Positions 1-11,639 of a DNA stretch of 64,000 nucleotides are shown piece by piece (position 1 is the first letter of the stretch; the number at the start of each line of letters is the position of its first letter). Source of the stretch: Isoetes taiwanensis (Eukaryota; Streptophyta; Lycopodiopsida; Isoetales; Isoetaceae). The notes under the pieces are model-generated. The model made no database searches. It was not told the origin of the DNA and saw only the letters and a program-made list of their open reading frames with translations. Where the stretch lies: the NCBI GenBank assembly GCA_021234155.1, contig JAJEKV010000032.1, positions 11,722,099 through 11,786,098 of the forward strand, read 5' to 3'. The translations under genes were made by a program, and so were the position numbers.

Positions 1-82
1 CAAAAATTATCAGTTTCAAATTATTCTCACTCTTCCATGAGCAAGGCGAAGGGGCAGAAAAAAAAAGGCAGGCGCCTTTAAA

Positions 83-770
83 TTGTCGAGAACCTTGGGT
101 GGAAGGATTCGAAGGGATGAAGGAGGCCGGAACCCTAACATCCGTGGAGCTTGGAATGGAGATTTCGAGTCGAGGGAAAAACCATTTCAATACTGGGGGA
201 GCTTCACTTCTCTTGTCTTTGAACTAGACTCTACAACACTCTGCAGATTGGGGAATGAAGTTGTGGTTCATACAGAGAAAAAAAGTCCGCCAAAGACCAA
301 AGATGGAGAATATGACACCACACGGGAGGAATCGGATGACTAAGGAGACGAAGATATGGTCGACTCCCCAATAATGGATCCGGATGATCGATCGATTTCA
401 CAGAGAGGGGCACGTAAAATGGAGCGGGCCGGCTCAAGATATCCGTTGGGAATATCACACAAGTCTTCTGGCTGGACATTAGATCTCTGAAGGTTTGCAC
501 GGGAGATGCCGTCTTGTTCAACCATAGAATTTAATCCAAACACACATGCCGAGATTCTCAACCGATGGTGCGACATCCCGCTGGTGATCCAATGCCCGCG
601 GATGTCATACCTTTTAGCGATCGATCGGCCGGGCTTGTTCATTTGGAAGTCCGAGGAAGACCGAAGGAAAAGACGTCCGGTTCGGGGGTAGTGGACGGTC
701 AAGATTCGGTGAGGGCGGCGCAAGTATTGCAGACGGAGGAGGAGGTGCCGCAGGATCAAGGATAGATATG
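83..770 (+). pseudogene. Frameshifted coding remnant, unrecognised
   Basis: Coding-like plus-strand sequence in several short frames that join by small shifts: 83-343 (Arg/Glu-rich, ending TTREESDD), about 344-490 (MVDSPIMDPDDRS...), then 506-770 (HAEILNRWCDIPLVIQCPRM and an acidic, Arg-rich tail). The frames follow one another without overlap, which suggests one decayed or error-containing ORF rather than several genes. I do not recognise the family. It is followed by an intron-like gap (about 875-1136) that holds four palindromes and ends in a plausible acceptor (GTTTGTAG). The minus-strand ORFs here look like shadows. Confidence 0.35.
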
Positions 771-902
771 CCAAGCGAGAGTGCAGAAGTTCTTTCAGCG
801 AGACGCCAAAGAACCGAACCGGCCAAAGATTAGCCAACGCCGTAACACAATAGCAGCGAAAGTGTCGGCCCACGTAAGGTAAATAACTCTCGATTCTTTT
901 CA

Positions 903-1101
903 TTCGACCACGAAGTCGAAAGCCCTACCATCCTAACATTTCCGATTATCATCGGGTTTCGACTTCGCGAAGTCGAAAGCCGATGGAACACGTAAAAATC
1001 AAAGGATGTAGAGCTTTCTCGACTTCGCGAAAGTCGAAAACCTAGAGAAGTAAAAGAAAATTAGACATTCAAGGGACTTTCGACTCAGCGAAGTCGAGAA
1101 A
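903..1101. repeat. Cluster of four palindromes (TTCGACTTCGCGAAGTCGAA type)
   Basis: Four palindromic units at about 903-922 (imperfect), 957-978 (perfect 22-bp palindrome), 1,015-1,040 (one extra A in the right arm) and 1,078-1,101 (imperfect). They lie in a gap between coding remnants that looks like an intron, so a transcript would contain short perfect hairpins. The same motif recurs at 2,717-2,795 and 3,756-3,967. Confidence 0.8.
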
Positions 1102-1136
1102 CCCCGGCTACTATTCTTGTTTATTTCGGTGTTTGT

Positions 1137-2692
1137 AGATACTATCATGCTCGACATTGGTACATTGATGAATGCAGCCCTTATCGACCAGATCATACAC
1201 GCTTGGCAATAGTGGAAAGCATTGGGTTGTCCTCGGCCCTAAAGGAAACAGGGGCTCCCTCGGATAAGTGGAAGACCTTTGAGAAACTATGCAGATATGT
1301 TTCACTGGAGGGCCGTGAAGATGATGAGGGAGAGGATGAAGAGGAGAAGAAGAAGAGAACACCAAGGAAAGGTAGGAGTCTCTCTCGGACCAATATGACC
1401 TCATTCTTAGCAATCGAGGCGGTCCGGGAGAAATGGACCGAGATATGGGCTCAATGGACAAGAGGCAAGTCTGAAGGACAAAGAATGGAGAATTTCCATC
1501 CGTGCCGGACCCCAAGTTGTTTGACAAGCGGTTCATGAAGAGGATACAGGCCTCACCGGACAAAGAAACGCTTGACCTGCAAAGGCGTAATCTTGGATGG
1601 AACAATCTTGCTAAGGAAGACTAGGAGTTCTAAAATGCGGGGATTTAAAGGATTATGCCACAGTTCTAAAGTTAAGCGGCGTCGCGTTAGAAGAAGGCAT
1701 CACGCGAAGTTCCTCGCAACGTTGCATCTAATGAATACCATGACTTTGATTATTACAAGGAAAAGGCTGCCCTTGATGAGGAAGACATGAAGGAATTGAA
1801 CCGCCTATGTCAACCCTACATCAACACCAAGCCGAAGCGTAACGGCCAAAACCCTTCCTTTCCCGAGCGTGCTATGGCAATTCGAAGAGGAAGCTTGGAT
1901 TGGGTGGTCCCATTTAAGGCCCGACGATAGCTCCCCATTTACGGTAACTTTGGGACACAAGGGATTTGGTGGTGCGAGGCGGCATCCGGACCCGTGGCAC
2001 TATTTGTCATCAATATGATCGAAGACCCCACCCTTTTTATGACAAAGCCGACATAGAGCGATGGTACAAAGCGCGGTTCGGACATGACCGACTGGATACT
2101 TTCGGTTTCCTTGTCTTTTGCATGACGAACAATCGGACAACCGGCCGTCTCCCAATGGGCGGTGATATTAACTTCACCAACAAGATCATGTACTCCATAT
2201 ACGAACTTGATCATGAGTGTAGACTTGGCTTGTCAAGGCACCAAGCTTTGCCAACATAGTTTTGGTTTTGATTTCAAGATCGGTGTGGAGACGGATAAGT
2301 GGTGGTCTAGCGAGCATCATTATCTCGACAAGGTTCATGATCTCTCAAGAGCGGATGGAACCTGGAAGGGCCAAGAGTTATCAAGTACTTCATAACGGCT
2401 TGGTCGAGGAAGATCAAATTGTATGCGAAAGTGGTACATGAATGGCCTGTTCTCTCTCGGGGGGCTATCTTTGTTTGGAATGAAACCTATATCCGTGGTT
2501 GGAAATAAGGACATGGTTGAAACCATTCGGTCATACCGGATGCGCTTCATGAGCATTTCAAGGGGAGGAAGACAAATGGAAGCGATAGAAAGACGGCGAG
2601 GACGAGGGAGACCAAGCTGGACGTAGGCGTGAATGTCGGAAGGTTTAGGACCCGGATCTTGCCGAACACATTCTTGAGAATCGAGATTGAGG
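1137..2692 (+). pseudogene. Frameshifted coding remnant with acidic/basic stretch, unrecognised
   Basis: Continues the coding signal after the gap at 875-1136. The clearest stretch, about 1,140-1,538, reads through YIDECSPYRPDHTRLAIVES, an acidic-basic run (EDDEGEDEEEKKKRTPRKGR) and SRTNMTSFLAIEAVREKW. Later pieces in changing frames include EYHDFDYYKEKAALDEEDMK (about 1,735) and HPFYDKADIERWYKARFGHD (about 2,030). At least five frame changes are needed, so this is a pseudogene or a region with many indel errors. No domain is recognised. It probably belonged to the same transcription unit as the FCP1-like domain downstream, because the strand is the same and intron-like gaps separate the pieces; that link is inference. 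Confidence 0.35.
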
Positions 2693-2716
2693 TGAGTTTA
2701 CTTTGCTCTATCGGTG

Positions 2717-2795
2717 TTTCTCGACTTCGCGAAGTTGAGAAAACTCGTTTCCTTTCAATACCTTTTCTTTTCATTCTCGACTCGCGAGTCGAGAA
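2717..2795. repeat. Two palindromes, same family
   Basis: Units at about 2,717-2,742 (one mismatch: GAAGTTGAG) and 2,774-2,795 (perfect, TTCTCGACTCG plus its reverse complement). They sit in a second gap between coding remnants, after a GAGGTGAGT donor-like sequence near 2,690. Confidence 0.8.
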
Positions 2796-2966
2796 AACTC
2801 GTTCCTTTCTCGACGGATGTCATCATTTCGGGGAGTTCCATGTCAACGACTCGGATCATTGTCATTGGATACCCGGCGGTTCACGCCGAGGAGGAGAGAA
2901 TGCACTCCCCAAAGACAATCTAGAGCAAGACACGCTCCACGGCCTTTAAAAGGACCCGAAAAGATA

Positions 2967-3653
2967 ATGATCCCGCATTTGGATCCCGATGAACCGGAAA
3001 TATGGTCAGAGCCAAACTCCAACTGGGATCCAGATGGTCCCGCCAAGCTTGTAATATTTGACGTCAATGGAGTATTAGCTCGCAGATACCACGATAAAGA
3101 CGCCCCCGAGATTAACACCTCGCAGATCCCAGGCGAAGAGCGGAGCATAAAATAGTGTATCCGAGGCCTAGAGCTAAGGAAATTGTTGAATGGTGCCTGG
3201 AACGGGGATTCGAAGTGGGCATGTGGTCTTGTATGGCAAAGAAAAATATTGTCAATGTTCTTGGTGTTCTCGACATTTCAGTTTTGAAGTTCAAGTTCGT
3301 TTGGGGAAGCGAAAGGATCGAGCATGTGTCGGACCTCGATCCAGCCATCACACAGGGTTTATGAGCAATTCCAGGACTATGGCAAACACAACACGCTGAT
3401 CATAGACGACTCCGCCTACAAGTGCTATCATAACGCGCAAAATACAATCATTGCTAAGCCATATCGACCTGAAGAATATGAGACGGATAGGTGGTTGTCC
3501 TTCGGACTGTGTCCTGTCTTGGCGGAATTCCTCTTTGCCATTCTTGTCGCCGATGTGATTAGGAACTATCCGAGCCTCACGGAACCCGATCCAGAGAGCA
3601 AGGCGATCATGAAAGCTATGGACGACAAATATTTTGGTGAACAAGAAGAGTGA
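2967..3653 (+). pseudogene. FCP1/NIF-like HAD phosphatase domain, frameshifted
   Basis: HAD-superfamily domain of the plant FCP1/NLI-interacting-factor type. Frame 1 (from ATG 2,967) gives KLVIFDVNGVLARRYH, matching the motif I strand (plant relatives read LDxNGLL); the usual second motif-I Asp is Asn here. Frame 2 (3,155-3,361) gives VEWCLERGFEVGMWSCMAKKN, matching the conserved FEVGIWSS block. Frame 3 (3,324-3,653) gives NTLIIDDSAYKCYHNAQNTI, the LLDDSPYK motif with the catalytic Asp pair, and ends at a TGA. Two frame changes break the ORF. Members of this family act on phosphoproteins or are inactive homologues; the motif I change makes activity doubtful. Family assignment is firm; functional status is not. 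Confidence 0.75.
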
Positions 3654-3755
3654 CCTCTGCTTTTAGATAGTCAAATTGTGTGAATATTGTAAACAAACGT
3701 GAACACATGTATTGAACATTTTGTAATGAATATACTTGTATATTGAGTTTTCGAT

Positions 3756-3967
3756 GCCTTTCTCGACTCACGAGTCGAGAAAGGCATGCTTGTCCTGTTG
3801 ATGAGACCATTTGTATGTTTGATTGTGTGACTGGATGCAGCCACAATCTATTATGATAATGCTTCTACGTTGCGTTTCCTGGGCCTTTCTCGACTCGCGA
3901 GTCGAGAAAGGCACTGGTTGTACTTTCACTTTTATGGGCCTTTCTCGACTCGCGAGTCGAGAAAGAC
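3756..3967. repeat. Three 30-bp palindromes downstream of the FCP1-like ORF
   Basis: Units at 3,756-3,785 (one central mismatch), 3,883-3,912 (perfect 30-bp palindrome; each arm is GCCTTTCTCGACTCG) and 3,938-3,967 (one end mismatch). They lie 100-315 bp past the stop codon, where a 3'UTR or terminator region would be. A half-site (TTCTCGACTCGC followed by unrelated sequence) is seen near 4,700. Confidence 0.9.
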
Positions 3968-6220
3968 ACTACTTCCCACGTCATTGGATGCAGTTGTATG
4001 GAATGAATGTTCTCCATTGAAATTTGATTTCAACATTCTTTTCTTCGTTTTTGACTAATGGCACCGTGAATTGTTAATCATACTCTCCTTGCTCCGGTGG
4101 TTCGTGCACGATCCGACACCAGCCACAGATCCCGGCCAGCATCACAGAGACCGCCCAGCGGGACGTGATCCCGCCAAGGCGGGAATAAATACCGTTCGCG
4201 CAGATCCGGCCACGCTTACACTCTTGCGGCCTTTGGGATAAGGTTGCTCGCGAATTCGAGAGGTTGCTCGCTACACCACGGGATAAAGAACAGCGAAGAA
4301 CAAAGAGAAAGTCCAGAAGCTCAAAGCATCTTGCAAGCATTGCATAACATCCACGGAGGTTGGGGAAGGAGCATATTCGATGGAAGGTCGGGAGGCGAAA
4401 GTGGAGAAGTCGGGTGGACAGGTCGGCCGGTAGCTCGAGAGGCACCTCCCGTGAGGCATTCCACACTCTTGAGGTTGCCCCAAGGCTTACAATCGGCGTG
4501 AAGAAGCACCGCTAGTTAATCCCCTAAGGTGGACCACCTACCAAGATGATAATCAGTAGTGACAAAGAAGACCACCATGGTCTCTGCGTCCGATGTAAAA
4601 TACATTGTACCTGTTCAATTTATTAATAAAAATTCTTTTTCAACTAGATCTTTGGTTTCAAACTTTAATGAATTTCCTTTGTTTCAGTTGCATTGTTCTT
4701 GTTCTCGACTCGCTAACCAGGGAAAACTGCAGCAAAGCTTGGATGCAGAGTTTTATTCAAAAATTCGAATTAAGGATAGTTTTCGGGTCGGGGTGCTCCT
4801 TTTTATGTAAATTAACCGGGTTTGGAAAAAAATGGGAATGGAATGAGTCCCACTTTAATTAAATACGACTTTAGTGAAAATAGCAGCATCCATGAAAGTG
4901 ATTGCATGCAGAGTATTAAAGCAAGTGGAGTCGGCCATGACAACAAAAACTTTAGACGATGGCAAAAATAGAAAGTTGCTTGAAGGAATAGGGTTTTTAG
5001 CAGTTCAATAGGACATTTTATAGGCAGTTTCATGAAGAACAATTAGAGCCGTTGAGGAAGACAGATGGCATCATCAGGAAACACATGAGGAAGGCAAAAA
5101 TTGTGTTTGGCTAAGTTCCAAGAAAGGCAATGGAAGAGTACATGATATCTGACCTGGCAAGGTAGAGAAGTGCTGACATGAGACAGTCATGAATATAATT
5201 CAGCATAATTAAGAGTGGCAACGCGTTTTGCCAAACAACTAGCATGGTGCAGGTCCTCGACACGCATGTCATCATATGCTTTGGGTGTCCTGTGGAACTC
5301 GTTAGTGATAGGAGCCATCAAACTCTATTTTGGTTCAAAAAGCTGCTTGAGGTTCAAGAATTATTTCTCTCTTATTATAACATTTTTTACTTAATTCCTG
5401 TGGCATGAATTGCTAACTATACATCCTATAGTCTCTTGATTTTTTAGAGGTTCATATCATGTTAATCTCAATATATTTACTAAAGAATCTACTATACAAA
5501 ATTTAGGACAAAAGCATATGTTAAAATGCTCCAATAACAACCATTTATAATACCATAAGGGTAATAAATGATGCATTCTACTTATATCTACATAGAACAT
5601 GACTCTTATCAACTTACATATAGCGTAAGTAGGTGTAACCATGCAATTTTTTAGATTAAAACATGATCTAGAGCTGCAGGATTAACACATTAGAGCATAA
5701 GAAGTTATAGGTCCAAAACTTCACAATAATTATAGTTAGTGATGATTATGATGAATTCAAGTGAATGTTGTGAAGTTTAGCCATGACAATATGTACTTAG
5801 ACCATATGACATTTCATGTATGGGGTTTTGCTTCATAGAAGAGACACTACCTTTCCCCAAATAAGCCTCTAAAATAGTTGAAAATGTGAAAAAGGACATA
5901 TATAGAGATCTCTTATATAGGTAATATGGTCTTATTGAAAAAATACAAAGAAATATGTTTATTTCTTACTAGCATAGACTTTATATCTATGTTGCTGCTA
6001 TAAAGCATTGTCGTCTAAGTTGAATAATATGATACATAGGTTATCTTCCAAGTATATCCGATTTTTCATAGATGCGAACCCTTTTTAGCAATATAAATCT
6101 CTTGTTGCATGTTAAAGTACATGTTATTTCTAAGGTTTTAACTTATATAAGCACGCACTCGCCATTTATGGTCCATGAGACCAATTGTATAGAGCATATA
6201 TCTCTCACTAACCTTATCCA
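3968..6220. other. No supported gene; repeat-like intergenic sequence
   Basis: GC-rich to about 4,500, then AT-rich. A minus-strand frame of 130 codons at 4,074-4,466 and a plus frame at 4,244-4,501 overlap each other and have no recognisable domain. From about 5,330 to 6,220 the minus strand may hold decayed 3' sequence of the LINE remnant described next, but I could not follow it. Confidence 0.5.
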
Positions 6221-6224
6221 TTTT

Positions 6225-6560
6225 GTCCCACAGAATGATACTATGGCTTTTTAGCTTCGATCACATGATTTTTTATCCACATCAAGGTTCCATTTGTAGT
6301 TGTCTGTCAACTCCAAGCCTAGATATTTGTAGCTTCATACCTGTTCTACTACCTCCCCTTTAAAAACACACTGTCTGCATTTTTCTAGATCCAAAATTCA
6401 TAACCTTTGTCTTCTCTAAATTCACCCTGTATGATCACTAAAAGCAACTAGAACGTCAAGGTGCATTTGTAAGCCCTCAAAGCTTCGTGATATGAGCACT
6501 ATATCATCTACATACATGAGTAATTGTACCACATAACCTGCTAGCATTTCTCCATTCTGG
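6225..6560 (-). mobile_element. LINE reverse-transcriptase remnant
   Basis: On the minus strand the sequence reads LLMYVDDIVLISRSFEGLQM with the YxDD catalytic motif (as YVDD), then, after one frame change, VNLEKTKVMNFGSRK and a degenerate SYKYLGLELTDN. This is the order expected of palm motif C followed by the NxxKT and YLG blocks of plant non-LTR reverse transcriptases. Frameshifts and stops show it is dead. The endonuclease and earlier RT motifs are not visible upstream. Confidence 0.75.
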
Positions 6561-6569
6561 GAAGGGACT

Positions 6570-8060
6570 CGCAAAGAACACAAAAACCGGCCGAAACCTG
6601 AATTTTCCGCAAGGACTTAAATAAACCGAGCGGAGCAAGAGGGTCAGGAAAACAGAAAGGTCGAGAAAGGAAAACGGACTAAATTACACTTAGCTAAGCA
6701 AAGGAGAGTGAGAATGTGGCATGTCGAGATTGGCTGGGCCAATTGAGCAGATGAATGACGGGCAACGGCCTGCTCTCCAAGCAGCCGCATCAAGAACACA
6801 GAGCCAGATCTTACCCGATTCATCTGTAGCGATGGCGAAGATCCCAAAAAGGGCTAAAATCAGCACCTGAGAGCTGCGAAACAGAAAACATGTGCAAATT
6901 TTCGACAAGGCCAATTTGGAGATGCAAATCCTGTTGGGAACATGGGTCATGCTTTAATCAAATAAAAGACTATGGTTTATGTTAAGGAGATTTATGAAAG
7001 CAGGTTGCAAGGTATAGTGGTTAAGAATAAAAATGGGGCTTTTTGTTAAAATGAGTCATTCTGTTCTGTAACTGTGCGGACGACAGAAAATAGGGCAGCC
7101 GAAACAGTGGAAGGAGAGATGAGCCAGATTTGTTGAGCCGACGTGCTTGGAGCAGACCTATTGGGCCGATTTGCCTGGAGCCGGAATTGGCTCGGTTGTC
7201 TGAAGCAAGCAGAGGGAGCCTTGCAAGCAGGTTTGTTTGAGCTGATTGTAGGAGGCTGAGTATTGGAAATAAACTTGGGTTCAAATCCCAGCCTCAAGAC
7301 ATCATATATAACAAGTCCGACTAGACTAAGAAGGCAAATTTGCAGAAAATGGAGCAGCATGCAGAGCTGGCCAGATCTTGATATAGTTGTGACCCATGTA
7401 AATCAATCAAAAAACCAAATTGGCAAAAAGCGATGAGGAACGAAAAACCTGGAGATGCGAGAGGAAAGGCCGGTACAGAGTCAAGGATCAACTGTTCTTG
7501 GGCCAAGATGTTTGAAAGGATCTGCTCCTGACGAATCAAGGATGAGGCAGATCGCCGGAGAGAAACCGATCCCTGCTCTGCCTGCACTCAGTACTAGAAA
7601 AGAAAATAGCTATTGCATGCTCCTTTTGCATGCTCCAAATATCAAATTGAGAGAAGAAGTATTAAAACCACTCCGTCAGAGGATGCATGCAGATAGCAGT
7701 AAATGTAAGGAAAGCTCAATTGAAACAGGAATCATCCAACAAGAGCCCAACTACAGTCTAAATCACATGGAAGTACATCAATAATTCATGATAGTGCATG
7801 TCGGAGCTTCGTATAGAGCAATCCTCCTATAGACTCTTGATAACATAAACGGCAACTCAAAGGCAGAAATGCATGATCATAAACGAATTAGCAAGCAAAG
7901 CCAGAAATGCATGATCATAAAAGAATTAGCAAGCAAAGCCACGGAAGCCAAAACCATAGCGTGCAAATCCGCCAAAACAATCTGGATTTTGCCAGATCTT
8001 CTTGTGTGTAGAAGGACCTTTGCATAGGAAGAGAAATCCATACCTCATAAGCTATACCTT
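6570..8060. other. No supported gene
   Basis: Mixed-composition sequence with short ORFs on both strands and no recognised domain. Two near-identical 50-bp segments (AAATGCATGATCATAAA...GAATTAGCAAGCAAAGCC) lie in tandem at about 7,867-7,940. Confidence 0.5.
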
Positions 8061-8070
8061 GTATACATCA

Positions 8071-8225
<155 letters not shown>

Positions 8226-9621
8226 ATAAGTTGAAACAAAGCAGCAATAGCAGCCTAGCTATCAAATGGCCAAATCCAGAAGATGATGAGCCAAAAAAGA
8301 AATGTTAAACAAGAGTAGGATGAAGAGCAGGAAAAATTAAGAATCTGTGATGGGAAGACGGAGGGAAGCAAGATGATAAGACAGGTGGGAAGCAATGGAC
8401 AAGAAAAGAGATGCTGCTGTGAGAAGACGCCGATAACGAGCCAAAAGAAGGACGAGCACATATATAGCTGCTCGTCCCATCCCAGAATAACGATCCGAGG
8501 GCTCGGATCGATGCTATCTGTGCAATGTATTTTCATCCATTCTTCTAATTCGTCAATCTAGATCCCAAAAAGTGTAGGAGATGCTGGACAACCTTGTTTA
8601 ACCTCAACGTTGCTAATAATTTTCTAATCACATTTCGCTTATGAATAATTAATTATTCAAAATGATGTGTCATGTATTTATACTCAAAAAGGCATATAAA
8701 TACGTGGAATGTCACACTACCAAGTGTTCAAAGTCTTAAGATTTTTTAAGGTATATCAATTTAATTGGATTTCTCAAGATTCCCTAGGATTCTCCAATAT
8801 TCTCTGAAGATTCCTCTAAATCTCTAAGTTTTCATGAAGATTCCTCGGTTTCGCCTCTAATTTCGTGAAAAAATCCTTAAGATTCTTTCATATTCTGTGA
8901 GATTCTTTCTACATTTCGCAAGGTTCTATTGAACTAGATGGCATGATGTTCCATTACGACGAAACGATGCGAACCCGTCTACTCTGTAAAAAGCTCTTGA
9001 TGAATCAAGTCCAAAGACGCCAGTTCCGCTCAGTTCTGACACAATAGTTTGTAAGAAGATGCATTTAATGCAATTTGATTACTAGATGATGTGTCGCTCA
9101 AACATTGAGATGTTATTTTTCTCAACACATGTCATAAAAATAGTGTTAAGGTTGTCCTTCATTAGTTGCAAAAATTTCAAGGGCTAGGATGTGTCCTTCC
9201 CTCTTCAATCCAACAGTCGATATAATTAGCTGCACAAATCTACCTCATGTGCAAACTCGCTATCTCTTGTAGTGGCATCACATGAGATGGCATGCATTGA
9301 TTGTTGCCATTAATGGGAAAAAAAAAAAAAAACCATTTTCCTAACTTTTTAAAAATTTCTATGGTGGGGATTTTCTTTAACTTTCAGCAACGGTTCAGAT
9401 GGATGTCTCGGTGATGGAAATAAAGAATACATTTAACCTATTTCTTGTTGGGGATTATTTAAACTTTCATCAAAGATCTAGATGCCCTGATGATAAACTT
9501 TTATATTAGCAAGATATTTTTTGGTATTGTTCTACTTAGAGTTTACCTTGACTAGACATTAGTCTTGGTCTTAGATTGAATTGAGAATGGAAGCATTAGG
9601 ACAGCTAGAATGAAGATAAAT

Positions 9622-11240
9622 TGTGACGCTCCCTGAACATATACGACCCTCGGACGCATACATACGGGGACTTTCCCCTCCCATGGCGACCAACTCGCCA
9701 TGAGCAGGGCCCTCCGTCTATTTCGGGCCATCTATAATACGATGCCCGGAAGAAGGACACGAAGGGGTCATTCGGCCCACGCCTTCAATGGGGCTCCTAC
9801 GTCGCGGAAGCGTGAATACAAGGGTTAGCACACAGCATAAATCACATATAAATAACCACCACGAAGGTTGGCATATCCATCCAAATACCAACGGCAAAGA
9901 ATATGCATCTAAACCTAAGAAAACACCCCAAACCCATGGTTCTACCCCTGGTTCGCACTCCGGTGAGGATCGACCGACGGCTAGGCCTCAAGAGGTCGTG
10001 ACGGAATCTTGACATGGCGCTATCGGCATAGAACATTGGCTAGGGTTGTCCACTCCATCCGCCCCTCCCGTGCACACTTTGCGGATGGGTCAATTCACGC
10101 TATGGCGCCGCTATAGCCTTCCGGAGACGCAGTGCTCGAGGCATCACCCTGGCCGAGCCTACTCTGTGGTTCATGAAGCCCCTGGTCCGATGAGGGCGGT
10201 CGGAAAGCGCCCCTTCCGTAATCACAGTGGCTCTCGTGGGCGAAGCTAGAGAATACGTGCCGCATCAGCGACCCCCGCATCCGTACCCGACTTACTCGCC
10301 CTAAATCTACTCAAAGTGCAAGGTGCCCCATACGGGTCACACCTTCCCACCCAGGGAGTGTCAGACCCATACCCGGCCCTCTACGTGACCGGCTATCAGG
10401 TCTAGCTCGCTATAGGAGTCCCAGGAGCCTTTTATGTTCGTGCAAGACCCCACCTCCACTTCACCACTGTGTTCCTTGTCTGGTGCTAAGCCAGTACCAT
10501 AGCATCTATGACCCGGTGGGTTCTTGTGCACAGGCCGCAATATTGGGATAATACAGGGCTTTATCTAGGAGCATACTACAATATATGGGCTCAGAGGTCT
10601 CTACCCTCCCGTAATCCCCCATCTCGGGAGTGCTAACTAAGCAAAGAACTATCAATTCATCCTTTGAGAGCAAAACCCGAATCAAAATATAAAGAGAACT
10701 TACCTTTTCAACCAAGGGTTAGTTCCTACGAATAAAAGCACAGAGAAACATACAAGACAACACACAAGTGCCCAAAAGGCGCTACTCTAGAATATCGACC
10801 TATACTAGCCACCCACTGTATTCCTCGCCCGTTATCGTTTGGTGCCTCCATCCTTCAAACTCGATGCTCGGCTCCGATCACACAGGTGCAAGTACTTGGG
10901 CAAGGTGGCTTCGGCTCAATCCCAAGGTAAATTTCATTTCAGTCGATTATGGTGGATACGGGGGTGGTGATCCACCTTATGGGTCCAAAATAGCATTCAC
11001 CATGCTGGCCAACCAGGTTTGGCCAGGTGGCGCGTTTCCAAAGGATAATTAGTTTAATTATCCTTTATAAATAATGATCCCTTAAATGTAGGTTATTATC
11101 TTTAACAATTAAATTAGCATAGCTAATTTAATCCTTTTTAAGTCAACCCCCTAGGTTACCATGCCCCATGGTAGCGTATCTATACCTGGGTGACGTGTCA
11201 ACATATTTATACGTATACCGTATAAATACTTATAAGTACG
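9622..11240 (-). repeat. 3' LTR of copy 1
   Basis: Direct repeat of 15,287-16,893; shares long blocks such as CATATAAATAACCACCACGA and CCAAAGGATAATTAGTTTAA. Its inner edge is abnormal: where the other LTR has ...AAATACTTGGAACGTCACA, this copy reads AAATACTTATAAGTACGGG, so the last 10-12 bp are missing or changed and no polypurine tract is visible beside it. Confidence 0.85.
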
Positions 11241-11525
11241 GGAAAGAGTCCATCTCAGATCATCGTAAGCACGTTCTCGAAGAAGAGTAACTACTTCCAT
11301 GCCCTTGTCAGGATCATAAGGTTGTTCCGGGACCCTAAGCTCCGCTATGTCATCGTCAACTTCCCGTTCAGGATACTCGTTGTACCGTTCCCCATAGTCC
11401 TGTTCAGGAGGTCCCTGTTCATCCATTCTTATCAAATCGGTGATCCTGTCCTGGTATTCCTCAAGTGTTTCTTCTGCAAGACGACAGGAATAATTATATA
11501 TACATTGAAAACAATTTCCTTCCAC
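11151..11525 (-). pseudogene. Terminal ORF of LTR element interior, unrecognised
   Basis: A 124-codon frame rich in Asp/Glu/Arg (AEETLEEYQDRITDLIRMDE ... DPDKGMEVVTLLRERAYDDL). It runs from the interior into the 3' LTR. The matching stretch of copy 2 (about 23,290-23,550) is broken by frameshifts. I do not recognise the family, and it does not resemble an RT or integrase C-terminus. Confidence 0.3.
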
Positions 11526-11639
11526 TGGAGCTTTAAGGAAAATACTTAATCATTGAAAGGAGAAAACAATGAAGTGGTTTTCAACAGTGCAAGAAACATA
11601 AGAAGATATCCTGAATATATATAAAATTGAAACAGTACA

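Noticed and set aside
903-3967. A CRISPR-like array for the palindromes
   Set aside because: Spacing is irregular, the units vary, and the sequence is a plant nuclear genome. There are no cas genes.
7010-7300. A tRNA gene or SINE, from GGTTCAAATCCC near 7,270 and TAGTGGTTAAG near 7,015
   Set aside because: The A-box-like and B-box-like sequences are about 260 bp apart and no cloverleaf can be folded between them.
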